The notes: a model not told the origin generated them from the sequence alone. 64,000 bases of DNA from Palsa-506 sp963709075 (GCA_963709075.1 CAVPUY010000005.1:1-64000), one strand, 5' to 3'; shown: positions 26,847-35,666, numbered from the stretch's first letter. Numbers and translations are program-made.

Positions 26847-27831
26847 TCACGCCTGCGCCTCGAGCAGGTGCCAGAGCAGGAGCAGCTGCGCGATCGCGAG
26901 GGGCTCGCTGCGGCGGCCGCCCGCGACGATGCCGAGCGTCTCGGGCAGCGCGTGGCCGGGGTCGAGGGACAGCTGCTCCCAGATCGCCTTCTCGATGAGC
27001 AGCGAGTCCTCGCGCGGCACGTACCCGTGGATATGCAGCGCGTCCACCGGGCGGCCGTCACAGTCCCTGATCAGCTTCAGGTGGGCTGCGCGCTTGTCGT
27101 CATCGGTCAGCACGTGCGCCAGGGCAGGATGCTGGATCGTGGGCCTGAGCAGGATTTCCGCTGACAGCGGAGTATCCGTCGGATCGGCCCGGCCGGCCGC
27201 CGGGGCGAACCGGATCGAGATGTCAGCCCGCTGCCGCTGCGGGCGGATGAAGGCGGCAGAATCCGGTTCCCGCCTGGTCCAGCTCGGCCAGCACCTCGGC
27301 CTCGGCGTAGCCCCGCTCGGCACAGTCCCTGCGCAGTTTCCATGCCTTCCGCACGTCCTCGGGCGGGTCGAGGTAGACGGCGATATCGAAGCATGCCCTG
27401 GCCAGCTTGGTGTGCAGCGGCAGCAGTCCTTCGACCAGCACGAACTCCCGCGGCTCCACCAGCAGAGGCCGGGCGAGCCTGCCGGTGGAGTGGTCGTAGA
27501 CGGGCTTCAGGATCGGCCTGCCCATCGCCAGCAGCTGGAGATGCTGCTCCATTATCTCGATGTAGTTGCAGGCCGGGTTCAGCACGGTGAACGGGACGTC
27601 TCGGCGTTCTTCGCGATCGTAACGGTGATAGTCGTCCACGCAGATGGCGGTGGCCCGGTCGGCGCCAAGCGCCTCGGCGATGCCCTGGGTCAGCGTCGTC
27701 TTGCCGGCCGCGCTGTCCCCGGCGATCGCGATCATGACTGGGCGGCGGTGCCCGGGCGGTGCGGTGTCGCTGCGGCGCAGCCGGATGTCCTTGTCGGGGA
27801 TGGCTGTTACCTCCGCCCGGTTTGGCCGCAC
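26847..27831 (-). CDS. prk: Phosphoribulokinase, frameshifted
   Basis: Phosphorylates ribulose 5-phosphate to the RuBisCO substrate. The P-loop IAIAGDSAAGKTTL is followed by CVDDYHRYDREERRDVPFTV and NPACNYIEIMEQHL, PVYDHSTG, VEPREFVLVEGLLPLHT and VYLDPPEDVRKAWKLRRDCA. At about 27268-27276 the frame breaks; the other frame gives REPDSAAFIRPQRQRADISI, LHIHGYVPREDSLLIEKAIW and a normal end LLLLWHLLEAQA at 26847. ISIRF and FIRPQ are typical C-terminal family motifs. GTG 27831 is used; ATG 27735, directly before the P-loop, is an alternative. The product plus cbbLSX makes the two Calvin-cycle-specific steps complete in this locus. Confidence 0.9.
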
Positions 27832-27872
27832 ATGGCGCTGAATCACCAGCTTAAGGCGGGTACCGGCCGAGC

Positions 27873-27894
27873 GCCTCCCCCAGATCGGGGAGGC
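27873..27894 (-). terminator. GC hairpin downstream of leuA
   Basis: GCCTCCCC and GGGGAGGC form a perfect eight-base stem with a six-base loop in the 137-base gap between the leuA stop and the phosphoribulokinase start, both on the - strand. There is no T-run, as is usual for actinobacterial terminators. Confidence 0.6.
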
Positions 27895-27968
27895 CGGGGG
27901 TGAGCTGGCACGACGCATCGCCGCTCCCCCGCTGCCACCTCCTGGGGTGCGGCCGGCGAGGCCCGTGG

Positions 27969-29711
27969 CTAGCCTGCGCCGGTGTCCCTGGCGACCCGGT
28001 TCAGCGCGCTGATCACGCCGCGCAGGGAGGCGTGCACGATCGACTCGCTGATGCCGGCGCCCCACAGCACCCGGTCGCCTGCCTGGATCTCCAGGTAGGC
28101 AGCGGCCTCCGCGTCCCGCCCGGCGGTGAGGGCGTGCTCGGCGTAGTCAAGCACCCGCACGCTCACGCCGCCGAGCCCCAGGTCGATCACGGACAGCGCC
28201 GCGCAGAATGCCGCGATGGGCCCGTTGCCGACGCCGCTGAGCACATGCTCGGTGCCGAACACGCGCACCGTCGCGGTGATCCGCTCGACCCCGTCCTCGC
28301 TCACCGAGGAGAACCTGACCAGCTCGAACGGGCCGGAGCCGAGGTACTCGGCGGCGAAGATCTGCCACATCTGCGGCGCGTCCACCTCCCCGCCCTCGCC
28401 GTCGGTGTGCCGCTGGATGACGTGGCTGAACTCGATCTGCAGCCGGCGCGGCAGGTCGAGGTTGTGGTCGGACTTCATGATGTAGGCGACGCCGCCCTTG
28501 CCCGACTGCGAATTGACCCGGATCACTGCCTCGTAGGACCGGCCGACGTCCTTGGGGTCGATCGGCAGGTACGGCATGGCCCACGGCAGCTCGCTGGCCG
28601 GCTTGCCCGCCTCGGCGGCTACCCGCTCGAGTTCGTCGAAGCCCTTCTTGATCGCGTCCTGGTGCGAGCCGGAGAATGACGTGTACACCAGGTCACCGGC
28701 GTACGGGTGCCGTTCGTGCACGCCGATCCGGTTGCAGTACTCGGCGGTCCGGCGGATCTCGTCGATGTCGCTGAAGTCGATCATCGGGTCGACGCCCTGG
28801 CTGTACAGGTTCAGCCCGAGCGTGACCAGGTCGACGTTGCCGGAGCGCTCGCCGTTGCCGAACAGGCAGCCCTCGATCCGCTGCGCGCCGGCCAGCACCG
28901 CGAGCTCGGCGTCCGCGGTCGCGGTACCGCGGTCGTTGTGCGTGTGCACGGACAGCGCGATGAGCTCGCGCCGGCTGAGCTGGCGGCTCATCCACTCGAT
29001 CTGGTCGGCGTAGACATTCGGCGTGGACCGCTCCACCGTGCACGGCAGGTTGAGCACGATCTCACGGCCCGGGCCCGGCTGCCAGACGTCCATCACTGCC
29101 TCGCAGATCTCCAGCGAGAAGCCGAGCTCGGTGTCCATGAAGATCTCCGGCGAGTACTCGTAGCCGAAGTCGGTGCCGGGCAGGTAGGTCTCGGCGAACT
29201 TCAGCACCGCGCGGGTGCCCTCGACGGCGACCGCCTTGCACTCGGACCGCCCGTCGCCGTCCCAGCCGAACACCACCCGGCGGAACATCGGCGCCGCGGC
29301 GTTGTACAGGTGCACGGTGGCCTGCGCGGCGCCGGCCAGCGACTGCACAGTGCGCTCGATCAGTTCCTCGCGCGCCTGCGTCAGCACCGAGATGCGCACG
29401 TCGCCGGGTACCGAGTCGCTCTCGATCAGGCTGCGGATGAAGTCGAAATCTGTCTGGCTGGCCGCCGGGAACCCGACCTCGATCTCCTTGTAGCCCATCC
29501 GTACCAGGAGGTCGAACATCGCGTGCTTCCGCGCCGGGTTCATCGGGTCGATCAGCGCCTGGTTGCCGTCCCGCAGGTCGGTGGACAGCCACCGCGGCGC
29601 GGCGGTGATCGTGCGCGACGGCCACTGCCGGTCCGGCAGGTCGATCGCGGGGAAGGGCCGGTACCGATGGCACGGCATGCCGGACGGGCGCTGGCTATTC
29701 GGGTTGCTCAT
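27969..29711 (-). CDS. leuA: 2-Isopropylmalate synthase
   Basis: First committed step of leucine synthesis: condenses acetyl-CoA with 2-oxoisovalerate. The 580 residues match the actinobacterial LeuA2-type length. The N-terminal barrel shows WLSTDLRDGNQALIDPM, GYKEIEVGFPAASQTDFDFI, SVHTHNDRGTATA with metal-binding histidines and EGCLFGNGERSGNVDL. A linker is followed by the C-terminal leucine-binding regulatory domain (about 440-575) with VRVFGTEHVLSGVGNGP and LEIQAGDRVLWGAG. Expression is probably controlled by the leader peptide at 29796-29840. Complete and in frame, unlike many neighbours. Confidence 0.96.
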   Translation of the reverse strand: MSNPNSQRPSGMPCHRYRPFPAIDLPDRQWPSRTITAAPRWLSTDLRDGNQALIDPMNPARKHAMFDLLVRMGYKEIEVGFPAASQTDFDFIRSLIESDSVPGDVRISVLTQAREELIERTVQSLAGAAQATVHLYNAAAPMFRRVVFGWDGDGRSECKAVAVEGTRAVLKFAETYLPGTDFGYEYSPEIFMDTELGFSLEICEAVMDVWQPGPGREIVLNLPCTVERSTPNVYADQIEWMSRQLSRRELIALSVHTHNDRGTATADAELAVLAGAQRIEGCLFGNGERSGNVDLVTLGLNLYSQGVDPMIDFSDIDEIRRTAEYCNRIGVHERHPYAGDLVYTSFSGSHQDAIKKGFDELERVAAEAGKPASELPWAMPYLPIDPKDVGRSYEAVIRVNSQSGKGGVAYIMKSDHNLDLPRRLQIEFSHVIQRHTDGEGGEVDAPQMWQIFAAEYLGSGPFELVRFSSVSEDGVERITATVRVFGTEHVLSGVGNGPIAAFCAALSVIDLGLGGVSVRVLDYAEHALTAGRDAEAAAYLEIQAGDRVLWGAGISESIVHASLRGVISALNRVARDTGAG

Positions 29712-29795
29712 GACGCTGCTGCTCCTGGGTCTGACCGGGAAGAGGGAGTCGGTCGGCGCAGCAAGCGGCCCGCGACGAGGGGCCGACCGGAGTGG

Positions 29796-29840
29796 TTACC
29801 GGGCCTCGCCGCGGCGGCGAAGGAGCAGCGCGCGCATCAT
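29796..29840 (-). CDS. leuA leader peptide (attenuator)
   Basis: A 14-residue open frame, MMRALLLRRRGEAR, ends in TAA 85 bases upstream of the leuA ATG on the same strand. Three consecutive leucine codons (CTG CTC CTT) fit the ribosome-stalling leaders that control leucine biosynthesis by attenuation. GC-rich inverted segments follow between the leader and leuA. Its size, position and leucine run support the call; no expression evidence is possible from sequence. Confidence 0.72.
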   Translation of the reverse strand: MMRALLLRRRGEAR

Positions 29841-30012
29841 GACAGAGCCCAGGCTAGCGGATCCCCTCGCTAGTTACGTCAAGGAATATCGGAAACGGGA
29901 CGGCTGGCGTACCTGTGCCACCGAGCCCGCCGGGCCAGGCACCGGCCGGCCAGCGCGCCTCCGCCCTGGCCGGCCGCAGAACCGTAGGCTCGCCGCAGCC
30001 GCCGGCTGCCGG

Positions 30013-31500
30013 TTACAGCAGCGTGGTGACCGCCTTCACCTCGGTGTAGTTGTTGAGTACCTCGTGGCCCATCTCGCGGCCCCAGCCGGACTGCTTGTAA
30101 CCGCCGAACGGCAGCGCCGCGTCGAACACGTTGTAGCAGTTGATCCAGACCGTGCCGGCCCTGAGCTTCTTCGCCAGCGCGTGCGCCTTGGAGATGTCCT
30201 TGGTCCAGATTCCCGCCCCGAGGCCGTACTCGGTGTCGTTGGCCTGGGCGGCGATCTCGTCCAGGTCACTGAACGGCGCGGCGACCACGACCGGGCCGAA
30301 GATCTCCTCGCGCACCACCTTCATGCCGCTGTGCGTATTGATCAGCACGGTGGGCTCGATGAAGAAGCCGCGGTCGCCGAACCGGCCGCCGCCGGCCAGC
30401 GCCGTGGCGCCTTCGTCCCGGCCGGACTCAAGGAAGCCGCTGACCCGGTCGAACTGCTCCTCGGAGACCAGCGGGCCCATCTGCGTCCCCGCCTCAAGGC
30501 CGGAGCCCAGCTTGATCGACTTCGCGATCTCCGCGACGCCGTCCACCACCTCGTCGAAGCGGCTCTGGTGCACGAACAGCCGCGAGCCGGCCACGCAGCA
30601 CTGGCCGTGGTTGAAGAAGATCGCGTTGGCCGCGCCCTCGACCGCGCCGTCCACGGCGTCCTCGAAGACGATGTTGGGGCTCTTGCCGCCCAGTTCCAGG
30701 GTGAGCTTCTTCAGGTTGCTGGCGCCGGCCGCCTGCACGATCAGCTTGCCCACCTCGGTGGAGCCGGTGAACGCGACCTTGTCGACGTCGTTGTGCGCGG
30801 CCAGCGCCGCGCCCGCGGTCTCGCCGAACCCGGGCACCACGTTCACCACGCCGTCGGGCACGCCGGCCTCGGCGATGAGCTCGGCCAGCCGGAGCGCGGT
30901 CAGCGGGGTCTGCTCGGCCGGCTTGAGCACCACGCAGTTCCCGGTCGCCAGGGCCGGCCCAGCTTCCACGCCGCCATCAGCAGCGGGAAGTTCCACGGGA
31001 TGATCTGGCCGACCACGCCGACCGGCTCGCGCAGCGTGTACGAGTGGAAGTTCGCGCCCGGCATGTACGGCACCGAGATGTTGATCGAGTTCCCCTCGAT
31101 CTTGGTGGCCCAGCCGGCCATGTAGTGGAACAGGTCCGCGGCCAGCGGCACGTCGGCCGCCTGCGCCACGGCGAACGGCTTGCCGTTGTCCAGCGACTCA
31201 AGCTGGGCGAGCTCGTCCACGTGCTGCCAGGATCAGGTCGCCGATCCGCCAGATGATCCGGCCGCGCTCGGACGGGGTCATCCTGCTCCACGGCCCGTCG
31301 AATGCCGCCCGCGCTGCCCGCACGGCCCGGTCGATGTCCTCCGCGTCGCCCTCCGCGATCCGGGCGAGGATCTCGCCGGTCGCCGGGTTAGGGGTATCGA
31401 ACGTCCTGCCCGACGCGGCGTCGGCCCACTGCCCGTTGATGAACAGCTGGCGCGGGGCGCCGATGAACTCTTCGACGCTGCGGTCGAGTGTCACTGTCAT
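30013..31500 (-). CDS. NAD(P)+-dependent aldehyde dehydrogenase, frameshifted
   Basis: Oxidises an aldehyde to its acid. The N-terminus reads QLFINGQWADAASGRTFDTP and NPATGEILARIAEGDAEDID. Breaks near 31220-31230 and 30957-30962 divide the gene into three frames, which join smoothly: DELAQLESLDNGKPFAVAQA; VGVVGQIIPWNFPLLMAAWK; ALATGNCVVLKPAEQTPLTA; GSTEVGKLI; the general base in LELGGKSPNIV; catalytic cysteine in NHGQCCVAGSRLFV; and EEIFGPVVV. About 495 residues result, normal for the family. The second break is one G lost from a G run. Sequence is of the broad ALDH1/betaine-aldehyde type, so substrate is open. An inverted repeat at 31590-31608 lies upstream. Confidence 0.9.
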
Positions 31501-31589
31501 GGATGGTCATCTCCCATTTCGCACGTCGGCGTGCAGACTGCCAGCGGCGTCTATCCCCTGCCGGGGCATGCGCATAGCCTGGCCTGCCA

Positions 31590-31608
31590 GTAGTCCCAAT
31601 GAGACTAC
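31590..31608. promoter_or_regulatory. Inverted repeat upstream of aldehyde dehydrogenase, candidate PadR site
   Basis: GTAGTC and GACTAC arms flank a seven-base centre. It lies 90 bases upstream of the dehydrogenase ATG and just downstream of the PadR-type gene on the same strand. PadR proteins bind short dyads in front of adjacent genes. Confidence 0.4.
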
Positions 31609-31640
31609 ATAGGCCGGTAAGGCACAAGGGCGCTGGCGTC

Positions 31641-32216
31641 TCAGTCCGCGACACCCGCGAGCCGGCCGCCGAGACGGACGGCCAGCCGGCCGTCGGCCAG
31701 TAAGCCGACGCGGGCGGGCATCGCGGCGTTCAGGAACCGGAGCGTCGCGGAGACCGTCTCGTATCGCCACAGGGCCAGCGTGCGCTCGAACCCGCCAGCC
31801 TCGGCCAGCCGGTCCCGAAGCGCGGCCGCGATCGGCAGCAATTGCTCGCGCTGCGCCGCCAGCAGCGGCGCCGCGGGCTGCCCGGCCCGGTCGAGCAGGG
31901 CCAGCTTCACCAGCAGCTCGGACCGGACGTCCCGGGCATGCGCCACCGGCCGGGCCAGCCAGGCCGCCGCGGCCTCGTACCCGGCGGGCGTAGCGGCGAG
32001 GACCAGGCGGACCGGGCCCTGGCTGGTCGGCTCCTCGCCGGCGGCCTGGATGAGCCCGAGCTGCTCAAGGCGCTGCAGCGAGCGGTAGATGACCGGCTTG
32101 GGAACCCGCCAGACCTGTCCCAGGCTGCCGCCGGCGGCGAGCAGCCTGGCGACGGCGAACCCGTGCGTCGGCTGCTCGCAGACCAGGCCGAGCACTAGCC
32201 ACTCGGTCAGCGACAT
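31641..32216 (-). CDS. PadR-family transcriptional regulator
   Basis: A 191-residue DNA-binding protein. The winged-helix part opens MSLTEWLVLGLVCEQPTHGF and contains GQVWRVPKPVIYRSLQRLEQ and LGLIQ; the C-terminal part is helical and arginine/alanine-rich with LPIAAALRDRLAEAGGFERT, typical of the Vir_act_alpha_C dimer domain. ATG 32216 is used rather than the longer open frame, whose first 64 residues are low-complexity read-through of intergenic DNA. It lies between the suf operon and the aldehyde dehydrogenase and may control the latter. Confidence 0.85.
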   Translation of the reverse strand: MSLTEWLVLGLVCEQPTHGFAVARLLAAGGSLGQVWRVPKPVIYRSLQRLEQLGLIQAAGEEPTSQGPVRLVLAATPAGYEAAAAWLARPVAHARDVRSELLVKLALLDRAGQPAAPLLAAQREQLLPIAAALRDRLAEAGGFERTLALWRYETVSATLRFLNAAMPARVGLLADGRLAVRLGGRLAGVAD

Positions 32217-32248
32217 GGCCGCCTGCCGCGGATCGGCCACCGCCCGGG

Positions 32249-32659
32249 CTAGACGTTGAAGCCGAGGGCGCGAAGCTGCTCCCGGCCGTCCTCGGTGATC
32301 TTGTCGGGGCCCCACGGCGGGAGCCAGACCCAGTTGATCCGGAAGTCGTTGACCAGGCCTTCCAGGGCCTGCCTGGTCTGGTCCTCGATGACGTCGGTCA
32401 GCGGGCAAGCCGCGCTGGTCAGCGTCATGTCGATAGTCGCGACGCGGTCGTCGCCGACGGTCACACCGTAGACAAGCCCGAGATCCACCACGTTGACGCC
32501 GAGCTCCGGGTCAACCACGTCCCGCATCGCCTCGAGCAGGTCCTCGGTCTCCTGGTCAAGCTGCTGGCCGGCTATCCCGGCGTCCTGGCTGGCTACTTCG
32601 GTCTCCTGGCTGGCTACTTCGGTCTCCGGGCCGACGACGCCGGCTGCGTTCTCGGTCAT
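32249..32659 (-). CDS. sufT: SufT-type Fe-S maturation factor (MIP18/DUF59)
   Basis: Last gene of the suf operon. The conserved MIP18 core reads LLEAMRDVVDPELGVNVVDL then GLVYGVTV, DMTLTSAACPLTDVI with the conserved cysteine, and WLPPWGPDKITEDGREQLRA. Such proteins help deliver Fe-S clusters. The first 40 residues are an extra acidic segment with a twofold TEVASQE repeat. Its ATG overlaps the sufU stop. Confidence 0.9.
   Translation of the reverse strand: MTENAAGVVGPETEVASQETEVASQDAGIAGQQLDQETEDLLEAMRDVVDPELGVNVVDLGLVYGVTVGDDRVATIDMTLTSAACPLTDVIEDQTRQALEGLVNDFRINWVWLPPWGPDKITEDGREQLRALGFNV
32583..32624. repeat. 21-bp tandem duplication in the sufT 5' region
   Basis: Two exact 21-base copies back to back, in frame, giving the repeated ETEVASQ segment at the N-terminus. 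A third, partial copy follows. Confidence 0.85.
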
Positions 32660-33228
32660 GTCTGCTCCCTGGCCGCGTCAGCGGCGATCCGGCCGTTTCC
32701 GGCGTTGCCGTTGGCCGCGCTGCTGTTGGCCGCGCCGCCGTTCCCGGCCCTGCTATCGGTTCCGCTGCCAGCCCCGGCCGGGCTGTGCAGTGCCTGAGCG
32801 GTGGCGTCCTTCCAGGCCATCCAGCCGAGCAGGGCGCACTTGATCCTGGCCGGGTACTTGGACACGCCCTCGAAGGCGACGGCGTCGCCGAGCACGTCCT
32901 CGTCCGGCTCGCCATCGCCCCTGGACTGCATGAGGGCGAGGAACTCCGCGTTCAGCTGCATCGCCTCGCGCACGGTCCTGCCGATGATCATCTCGGTCAT
33001 CATCGAGGCGCTTGCCTGGCTGATCGAGCAGCCGAGCGCGTCGTAGGACACGTCGGCCACGGCGGGCTCGCCGCCGCCGTCCCGTAGCGAGACGCGCAGC
33101 GTCACTTCGTCACCGCAGGTCGGGTTCACGTGATGCACCTGGGCGTCGTAGGGCTCCCGCAGGCCCTTGTTCTTGGGATTGCGGTAGTGGTCCAGGATGA
33201 TCTCCTGGTACATCGACTGGAGCTGCAT
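32656..33228 (-). CDS. sufU: SufU sulfur-transfer protein
   Basis: Zinc-dependent sulfur acceptor for SufS in Gram-positive Suf systems. The core shows MYQEIILDHYRNPKNKGL, VNPTCGDEVTL with the first cysteine, YDALGCSISQASASMMTEMI with the second, and YPARIKCALLGWMAWKDA with the third, so all three zinc-binding cysteines are present. The final 40 residues are a low-complexity Gly/Asn/Ala tail not found in the family. ATG 33228 is used. It overlaps sufT by four bases. Confidence 0.94.
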   Translation of the reverse strand: MQLQSMYQEIILDHYRNPKNKGLREPYDAQVHHVNPTCGDEVTLRVSLRDGGGEPAVADVSYDALGCSISQASASMMTEMIIGRTVREAMQLNAEFLALMQSRGDGEPDEDVLGDAVAFEGVSKYPARIKCALLGWMAWKDATAQALHSPAGAGSGTDSRAGNGGAANSSAANGNAGNGRIAADAAREQT

Positions 33229-33274
33229 CACACCGCCTTGAACAACTGGCCAGCGCCGCCGTGTTCCGTCCTGG

Positions 33275-34561
33275 TCACGCGAAGAACTTCTGCGCCTGGC
33301 GGACGCCGTCGGCGAGCGCGTCGACCTCGTCCGGGGTGTTGTAGACGTAGACCGTCGCCCGGGTGCTGGCCTGCACGCCGAGCGCGCGGTGCAGCGGCCA
33401 GGCGCAGTGATGCCCGGTCCGGACGGCGATGCCGAGGTCGTCGAGTACCTGGCCGACGTCGTGCGGGTGAATCCCGTCCACCGTGAAGGACACCGCGCCG
33501 CCACGGTCCTCGGTACTCAGCGGGCCCAGGATGCGCACGCCGGGGACGTCCGCCAGTGCCGCCAGCGCGCGCGCGGTCAGCTCCTCCTCGTGCGCGGCCA
33601 CCGCGGACATGCCGAGCGCGTCGAGGTACTCGCAGGCCGCGGCCAGGCCGACCGCCTGGGCGGCGGCCGGCACCCCGGCCTCGAACCGCTCAGGCGGCGG
33701 CAGGAACGTGGAGCCCTCCATCCGGACGATCTCGATCATCGACCCGCCGGTGACGAACGGCGGCATCGCCTCGAGCAGCTCGCGCCGCCCCCACAGCACG
33801 CCGATCCCGGACGGGCCGAGCATCTTGTGCGCGGAGAAGGCGAGGAAGTCCGGGCCGGGCGAGGCCACGTCGACCGGCCGGTGCGGCACGGACTGGGCGC
33901 CGTCGGCCACCACAATCGCGCCGCGGGCGTGCGCGAGCGCGGCGATCTCGCCGACCGGCGGGACCGCGCCGGTGACGTTGGACTGCTGGCTGACGGCGAC
34001 GATCCTGGTCCGGTCGTTGATCAGCTCGGCGGCGTTGGTCAGGTCGACCCGGCCGTCCGGGGTGACGCCGAACCAGCGCAGCGTCGCGCCGGTGCGCTGG
34101 CACAATTGCTGCCACGGCACCAGGTTGGCGTGATGCTCAAGCTCGGTGACCAGCACCTCATCGCCGGGACCGACCACGAACGCGGCGGCCGCCTGGCCGG
34201 CCGTCGCGGCGTTGCTCATCGCGTAGGCGACCAGGTTGATCGCCTCGGTCGCGCTCTTGGTGAAGACGATCTCGCCGGGATCGGCGCCGATGAACGCGGC
34301 GACCCGCGCCCTGGCGCCCTCGTAGGCGTCGGTCGCCTCCTCGCCGAGCAGGTGCGCACCGCGGTGCGCCGCCGCGTTGTGCTCCGTGTAGAACTCGCGC
34401 TCGGCGTCGAGCACCTGGCGGGGCTTGTGCGACGTGGCGCCGGAGTCCAGGTAGACGAGCGGCTTGCCGCCGCGCACGGTCCTGGCCAGGATCGGGAAGT
34501 CCGCCCGCACCGCGGCCACGTCGAACGAGCCCGCGGCCCTCCCCTGCTCGGCCGCGGTCAT
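33275..34561 (-). CDS. sufS: Cysteine desulfurase SufS
   Basis: PLP enzyme that takes sulfur from cysteine for Fe-S assembly. The 428 residues are normal. Seen are FPILARTVRGGKPLVYLDSG, YTEHNAAAHRGAHLLGEEAT, FTKSATEAINLVAYA, LEHHANLVPWQ, VVADGAQSVPH, the PLP lysine in FLAFSAHKMLGPSGIGVLWG, and the catalytic cysteine in VRTGHHCAWPLHRALG. Coupled to sufC by a four-base overlap and 46 bases from sufU. Confidence 0.96.
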   Translation of the reverse strand: MTAAEQGRAAGSFDVAAVRADFPILARTVRGGKPLVYLDSGATSHKPRQVLDAEREFYTEHNAAAHRGAHLLGEEATDAYEGARARVAAFIGADPGEIVFTKSATEAINLVAYAMSNAATAGQAAAAFVVGPGDEVLVTELEHHANLVPWQQLCQRTGATLRWFGVTPDGRVDLTNAAELINDRTRIVAVSQQSNVTGAVPPVGEIAALAHARGAIVVADGAQSVPHRPVDVASPGPDFLAFSAHKMLGPSGIGVLWGRRELLEAMPPFVTGGSMIEIVRMEGSTFLPPPERFEAGVPAAAQAVGLAAACEYLDALGMSAVAAHEEELTARALAALADVPGVRILGPLSTEDRGGAVSFTVDGIHPHDVGQVLDDLGIAVRTGHHCAWPLHRALGVQASTRATVYVYNTPDEVDALADGVRQAQKFFA

Positions 34562-35328
34562 GCGGACGCGCCGGCCTTGACGAACTCCTCGTACCCGCTG
34601 GTCTCCAGCTCGTCGGCCAGCTCGGGGCCGCCTTGCTTGACGATCCTGCCGCCGACGAACACGTGCACGAAGTCAGGCTGGATGTACCGCAGGATCCGGG
34701 TGTAGTGCGTGATCAGCAGCACCCCGTGACCCTCCTTGGCGCGGAACCGGTTGACCCCGTCGGCCACTACCCGCAGCGCGTCGATGTCCAGCCCGGAATC
34801 CGTCTCGTCCAGGATGGCGATCTTCGGATCCAGCAGCTCGAGCTGGAGGATCTCGTGCCGCTTCTTCTCACCGCCGGAGAAGCCCTCGTTGACGTTGCGC
34901 TCGGCGAAGGCCGGGTCGATGGACAGGCCCGCCATCGCCGCCCGCAGGTCCTTCAGGAACACCCGGAGCTTGGGCGGCTCGCCGCGGACTGCCGTCATCG
35001 CGGTGCGCAGGAAGTTCGATACCGACACGCCGGGCACCTCGGCCGGGTACTGCATCGCCAGGAAGAGCCCGGCCCTGGCGCGCGCGTCCACGGTCATGCC
35101 CAGCACGTCCTCGCCGTCCAGGGTGATGGACCCCTGGGTGACCTGGTACTTGGGGTGCCCGGCGATGGCGAAGGCCAGGGTGGACTTGCCCGAGCCGTTC
35201 GGCCCCATGATCGCGTGGGTCTGCCCGGCCCGCACGGCAAGGTCGACGCCGCGCAGGATCTCCTGGCTCTGGCCGGCCGCGTCCGTCACGCTGACGTGCA
35301 GGTCGCGGATCTCAAGGGTGGACATCAT
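34558..35328 (-). CDS. sufC: SufC ATPase
   Basis: Cytosolic ABC ATPase of the SufBCD scaffold. Walker A MGPNGSGKSTLAFA, the Q-loop region LFLAMQYPAEVPGVSVSNFL, the signature FSGGEKKRHEILQL, Walker B IAILDETDSGLDIDAL and the switch histidine in VLLITHYTRILRYI are all intact. ATG 35328 (or 35325) follows a GGAGAG site and overlaps the Rieske gene stop. Confidence 0.96.
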   Translation of the reverse strand: MMSTLEIRDLHVSVTDAAGQSQEILRGVDLAVRAGQTHAIMGPNGSGKSTLAFAIAGHPKYQVTQGSITLDGEDVLGMTVDARARAGLFLAMQYPAEVPGVSVSNFLRTAMTAVRGEPPKLRVFLKDLRAAMAGLSIDPAFAERNVNEGFSGGEKKRHEILQLELLDPKIAILDETDSGLDIDALRVVADGVNRFRAKEGHGVLLITHYTRILRYIQPDFVHVFVGGRIVKQGGPELADELETSGYEEFVKAGASA

Positions 35329-35666
35329 CTCTCCTGGTCTGGTCGCCCGGCGAGGGCGACGTAGACGTCGCCGTCGTCGATCTTCACGGAATAGGTGGGC
35401 ACGGGGCTGGTCGCCGGGGGGCCGGTGGGCTGGCCGGTGCGCAGGTCGAAGCAGGACCCGTGCAGCCAGCACTCCACCGTGCAGTCGTAGATCTCGCCCT
35501 CGGACAGCGGGACTTCCTCGTGCGAGCAGACGTCCCGCAGCGCGAACACCTCGCCGCCGGCCCGGACGATGGCCACCGGGGTGTCGTTGATCTCGACCCC
35601 GATCGCGCCCTCGTCCGGCAGATCGGCAAGCGCGCAGGCGCGCACGTACGCGGTGGTCTCGGTCAT
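35325..35666 (-). CDS. Rieske-type ferredoxin in the suf operon
   Basis: A 113-residue single-domain [2Fe-2S] protein. Both cluster motifs are visible: VCSHEEVPLSEG for Cys-x-His and CWLHGSCFDL for Cys-x2-His, with the IYDCTVECWLHG context of dioxygenase-type ferredoxins. It sits between sufD and sufC with overlapping starts and stops, as in many actinobacterial suf operons; it may supply electrons during cluster assembly, which is inference. Confidence 0.93.
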   Translation of the reverse strand: MTETTAYVRACALADLPDEGAIGVEINDTPVAIVRAGGEVFALRDVCSHEEVPLSEGEIYDCTVECWLHGSCFDLRTGQPTGPPATSPVPTYSVKIDDGDVYVALAGRPDQER

